From Cyanobacteria bacterium NC_groundwater_1444_Ag_S-0.65um_54_12 (GTDB lineage: Bacteria; Cyanobacteriota; Sericytochromatia; S15B-MN24; VGJW01): a stretch of DNA of 7,592 bases. Both the position numbers and the translations under genes were made by a program. The stretch covers positions 1 to 7,592 of the forward strand of contig JACQUT010000319.1 in the NCBI GenBank assembly GCA_016267585.1, in the 5' to 3' direction. Positions 6,092 through 7,592 of the stretch are shown here, piece by piece (position 1 is the first letter of the stretch; every line of letters starts with the position of its first letter). The notes below the pieces were generated by a model, which was not told the DNA's origin, ran no database searches, and was given only the letters and a program-made list of their open reading frames with translations.

Positions 6092-7592
6092 ATGAGTAAG
6101 GCGGTACTTCTTGAGCTAGCGGAATACAGGCGTGAAGTAGATCGCTTGTATCAGCTCATTCAAGAGCGACGAGCCGAAGTGACAATGAACGGCACAGCTC
6201 GGCTAAAGGAAGGCAGGGTGTCTTTTCGTGAAATAGAACTCGGTGACGAGTTATTGCCGTTGCTGAACGTAGAATTTTCTACTCACCAGGAATACGGCGG
6301 ACAGAGCGTCGCAGGGGTTAATAGCGAATTGCGGCAAAAGGCTCGGTTAGTCAGTCTGGCTGCGCTGTGCGAACTGATCAAGAACGAGTATCAGGGTGAT
6401 TTTTGGGGGCTATACCAAGAGTGGACCGGCAAGATCGCTGATTCACGCATTTACAAGAGCATAATCGAAAAAGCTTGCCAAGAAGAAGGTCTGATGCGCC
6501 CCGAAGAAGATCGTCGCTATACTGATACGCTCATTGCAGAGGCAGGCATTTCGCGCAAGATGTTGCCCGAAGTAATTGAGCTGTTTGCTATCTATTGGAA
6601 GTATTTTTATCCGCTAGATATCCGAGAGCTGTTTCGTCTCATAAAAGGCTCGGCAGAAGAACAAAAACGTGTGCGTATTCTGCCAGAGGAGGCCGAAAAG
6701 CTCAAAGTTATCGTGGAACGTTGCAAGGAATTCCCGACTGCTATTGCTCAAGTTATCGGCAATCTCTCCAGTTTGATGGTAGCGCTATCGGAACGCGAAG
6801 ATCTGCAACCGCTAGATTTGGTCGAGCGTCCAGAACGTTTCGAGGAGCTTTGTGGTATCAATCCCTTGCGGGTAATCCGGGGAGCGGTTGCCCTGCGCGG
6901 CTTGGCGCAAAGAATTGCCAGTACGGTTACCCCAGAAAAGTTTCGCAGAATAGTTTTGACGTTACCTATAGGAACGCGGGTGATCTTGCCGTCGGGTCGT
7001 AGCGTAGGCACCGAAGAGGCTGGCGATGTCCCCTACTTTGGCCGTTATCGTATCGGTAATGCCAACTATCTGGTGATGCCGAACGAGCTATTGCCGCCAG
7101 AGGACATAAATCTTTATCCCGATCATCATCTCTCTACGCTTGGCAACCGCGTTATTTACAAAGCCAAAGATGAGTTCTTGCCATTAGAAGGCGATGCCGA
7201 AAGCCCGATTGTTCCTCGCGAGCTCTGGATAGAGGGTCGCTCACGCGGGTTCATATGGTTTAGAAACCGCTTATTCGATCGTGCGATACGCGTAGGTAAG
7301 CAACAATTATACCCGGACGAAGGTTTGCACTGGCACACCGCACTCTGGCGCCAAGGTGACACTTTGGCGGTGGAACTGTTAGGCGTCCGGCTCTATGATG
7401 CCAAATTGACTCAAAAAGAAATAGATGTTATCGTCGGCATGTCGGGACAGGCAGCACCGCCTGATCCGACGGAAACCTGGTTCACTACTGATCGCAATGG
7501 TTTGGGTGACATTTCGCGCGCCTTGCTACCGATTTCGGGAGCAGCTCCCGGTGAAGTGGAAATCTCGTTACGTAATCGACGCACTGGTGAGC
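6092..7592 (+). CDS. Large unrecognised protein, 5' part only (500 codons, runs off the window)
   Basis: This reading frame is open from ATG 6092 to the window edge without a stop. An in-frame TGA at 6062-6064 limits the start to TTG 6089 or ATG 6092; ATG is preferred, with AGG at 6080-6082 nine bases upstream and AGGAA at 6071-6075. I do not recognise the family. Residues 1-30 are a charged helix. Residues 78-290 are predominantly helical, with an aromatic patch at 166-173 (AIYWKYFYP) and charged helices at 187-212. From about 291 the protein turns beta-rich and Gly/Pro-containing: RVILPSGRSVG, PYFGRYRIGNANYLVMPNE, ELWIEGRSRGFIWFRNR, then TLAVELLGVRL. No signal peptide or membrane helix is visible, suggesting a cytosolic protein. 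No Walker A, DEAD box or nuclease motif is seen in this part. It follows the SMUG1 gene after 237 bases and a fold-back element. Codon use seems somewhat more AT-rich than in glpX. Reality of the gene is secure; function is unknown. Confidence 0.87.
   Translation, partial: MSKAVLLELAEYRREVDRLYQLIQERRAEVTMNGTARLKEGRVSFREIELGDELLPLLNVEFSTHQEYGGQSVAGVNSELRQKARLVSLAALCELIKNEYQGDFWGLYQEWTGKIADSRIYKSIIEKACQEEGLMRPEEDRRYTDTLIAEAGISRKMLPEVIELFAIYWKYFYPLDIRELFRLIKGSAEEQKRVRILPEEAEKLKVIVERCKEFPTAIAQVIGNLSSLMVALSEREDLQPLDLVERPERFEELCGINPLRVIRGAVALRGLAQRIASTVTPEKFRRIVLTLPIGTRVILPSGRSVGTEEAGDVPYFGRYRIGNANYLVMPNELLPPEDINLYPDHHLSTLGNRVIYKAKDEFLPLEGDAESPIVPRELWIEGRSRGFIWFRNRLFDRAIRVGKQQLYPDEGLHWHTALWRQGDTLAVELLGVRLYDAKLTQKEIDVIVGMSGQAAPPDPTETWFTTDRNGLGDISRALLPISGAAPGEVEISLRNRRTGE

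Noticed and set aside
6595..7002. Plus-strand ORF of 135 codons in another frame within the large unknown gene
   Set aside because: It is contained in a 500-codon open frame with coherent protein composition. Its own translation is Arg/Ser-rich and irregular.

Overview
The window is bacterial: dense genes, Shine-Dalgarno sites, a 4-base ATGA gene overlap, and bacterial-type NAD(P)HX dehydratase, GlpX and SLT transglycosylase proteins. Base composition is moderate to moderately GC-rich by eye. The lineage cannot be fixed from the sequence. Two copies of GCGATCGC (2763-2770 and 3968-3975) and frequent GATC contexts recall cyanobacteria and relatives, but two copies are too few to rely on; Chloroflexota or another phylum is equally possible.

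Layout: (1) 1-1280, plus strand: the last 74 codons of an NAD(P)H-hydrate dehydratase, then a complete class II fructose-1,6-bisphosphatase (glpX), both housekeeping metabolism. (2) 1361-1397: a perfect 10-bp stem between convergent genes, probably a shared bidirectional terminator. (3) 1407-2381, minus strand: an unrecognised 324-residue protein with a soluble N-terminal part and a glycine-rich hydrophobic C-terminal hairpin. (4) 2382-2604: a divergent intergenic region that must hold promoters for both sides. (5) 2611-5006, plus strand: a TPR-repeat protein overlapping by 4 bases a two-domain protein, made of a degenerate M23/LytM-like domain fused to an apparently active SLT lytic transglycosylase domain. 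Neither shows a signal peptide. (6) 5031-5059: a perfect 13-bp hairpin. (7) 5072-5854: a clear SMUG1-family uracil-DNA glycosylase. (8) 5855-6091: an intergenic region dominated by a nested fold-back structure (about 5891-5982). (9) 6092 to the window end: the first 500 codons of a large unrecognised protein, open at the edge.

Functionally, the left end is central carbon metabolism and metabolite repair. The middle is a probable two-gene cell-wall unit: TPR scaffold plus peptidoglycan lyase. The right end is base-excision DNA repair followed by an unknown large protein. No transposase, integrase, CRISPR array, tRNA or rRNA was seen. The best candidates for something undescribed are the large unknown protein at the right edge, the fold-back element in front of it, and the leaderless TPR/M23-like/SLT pair.
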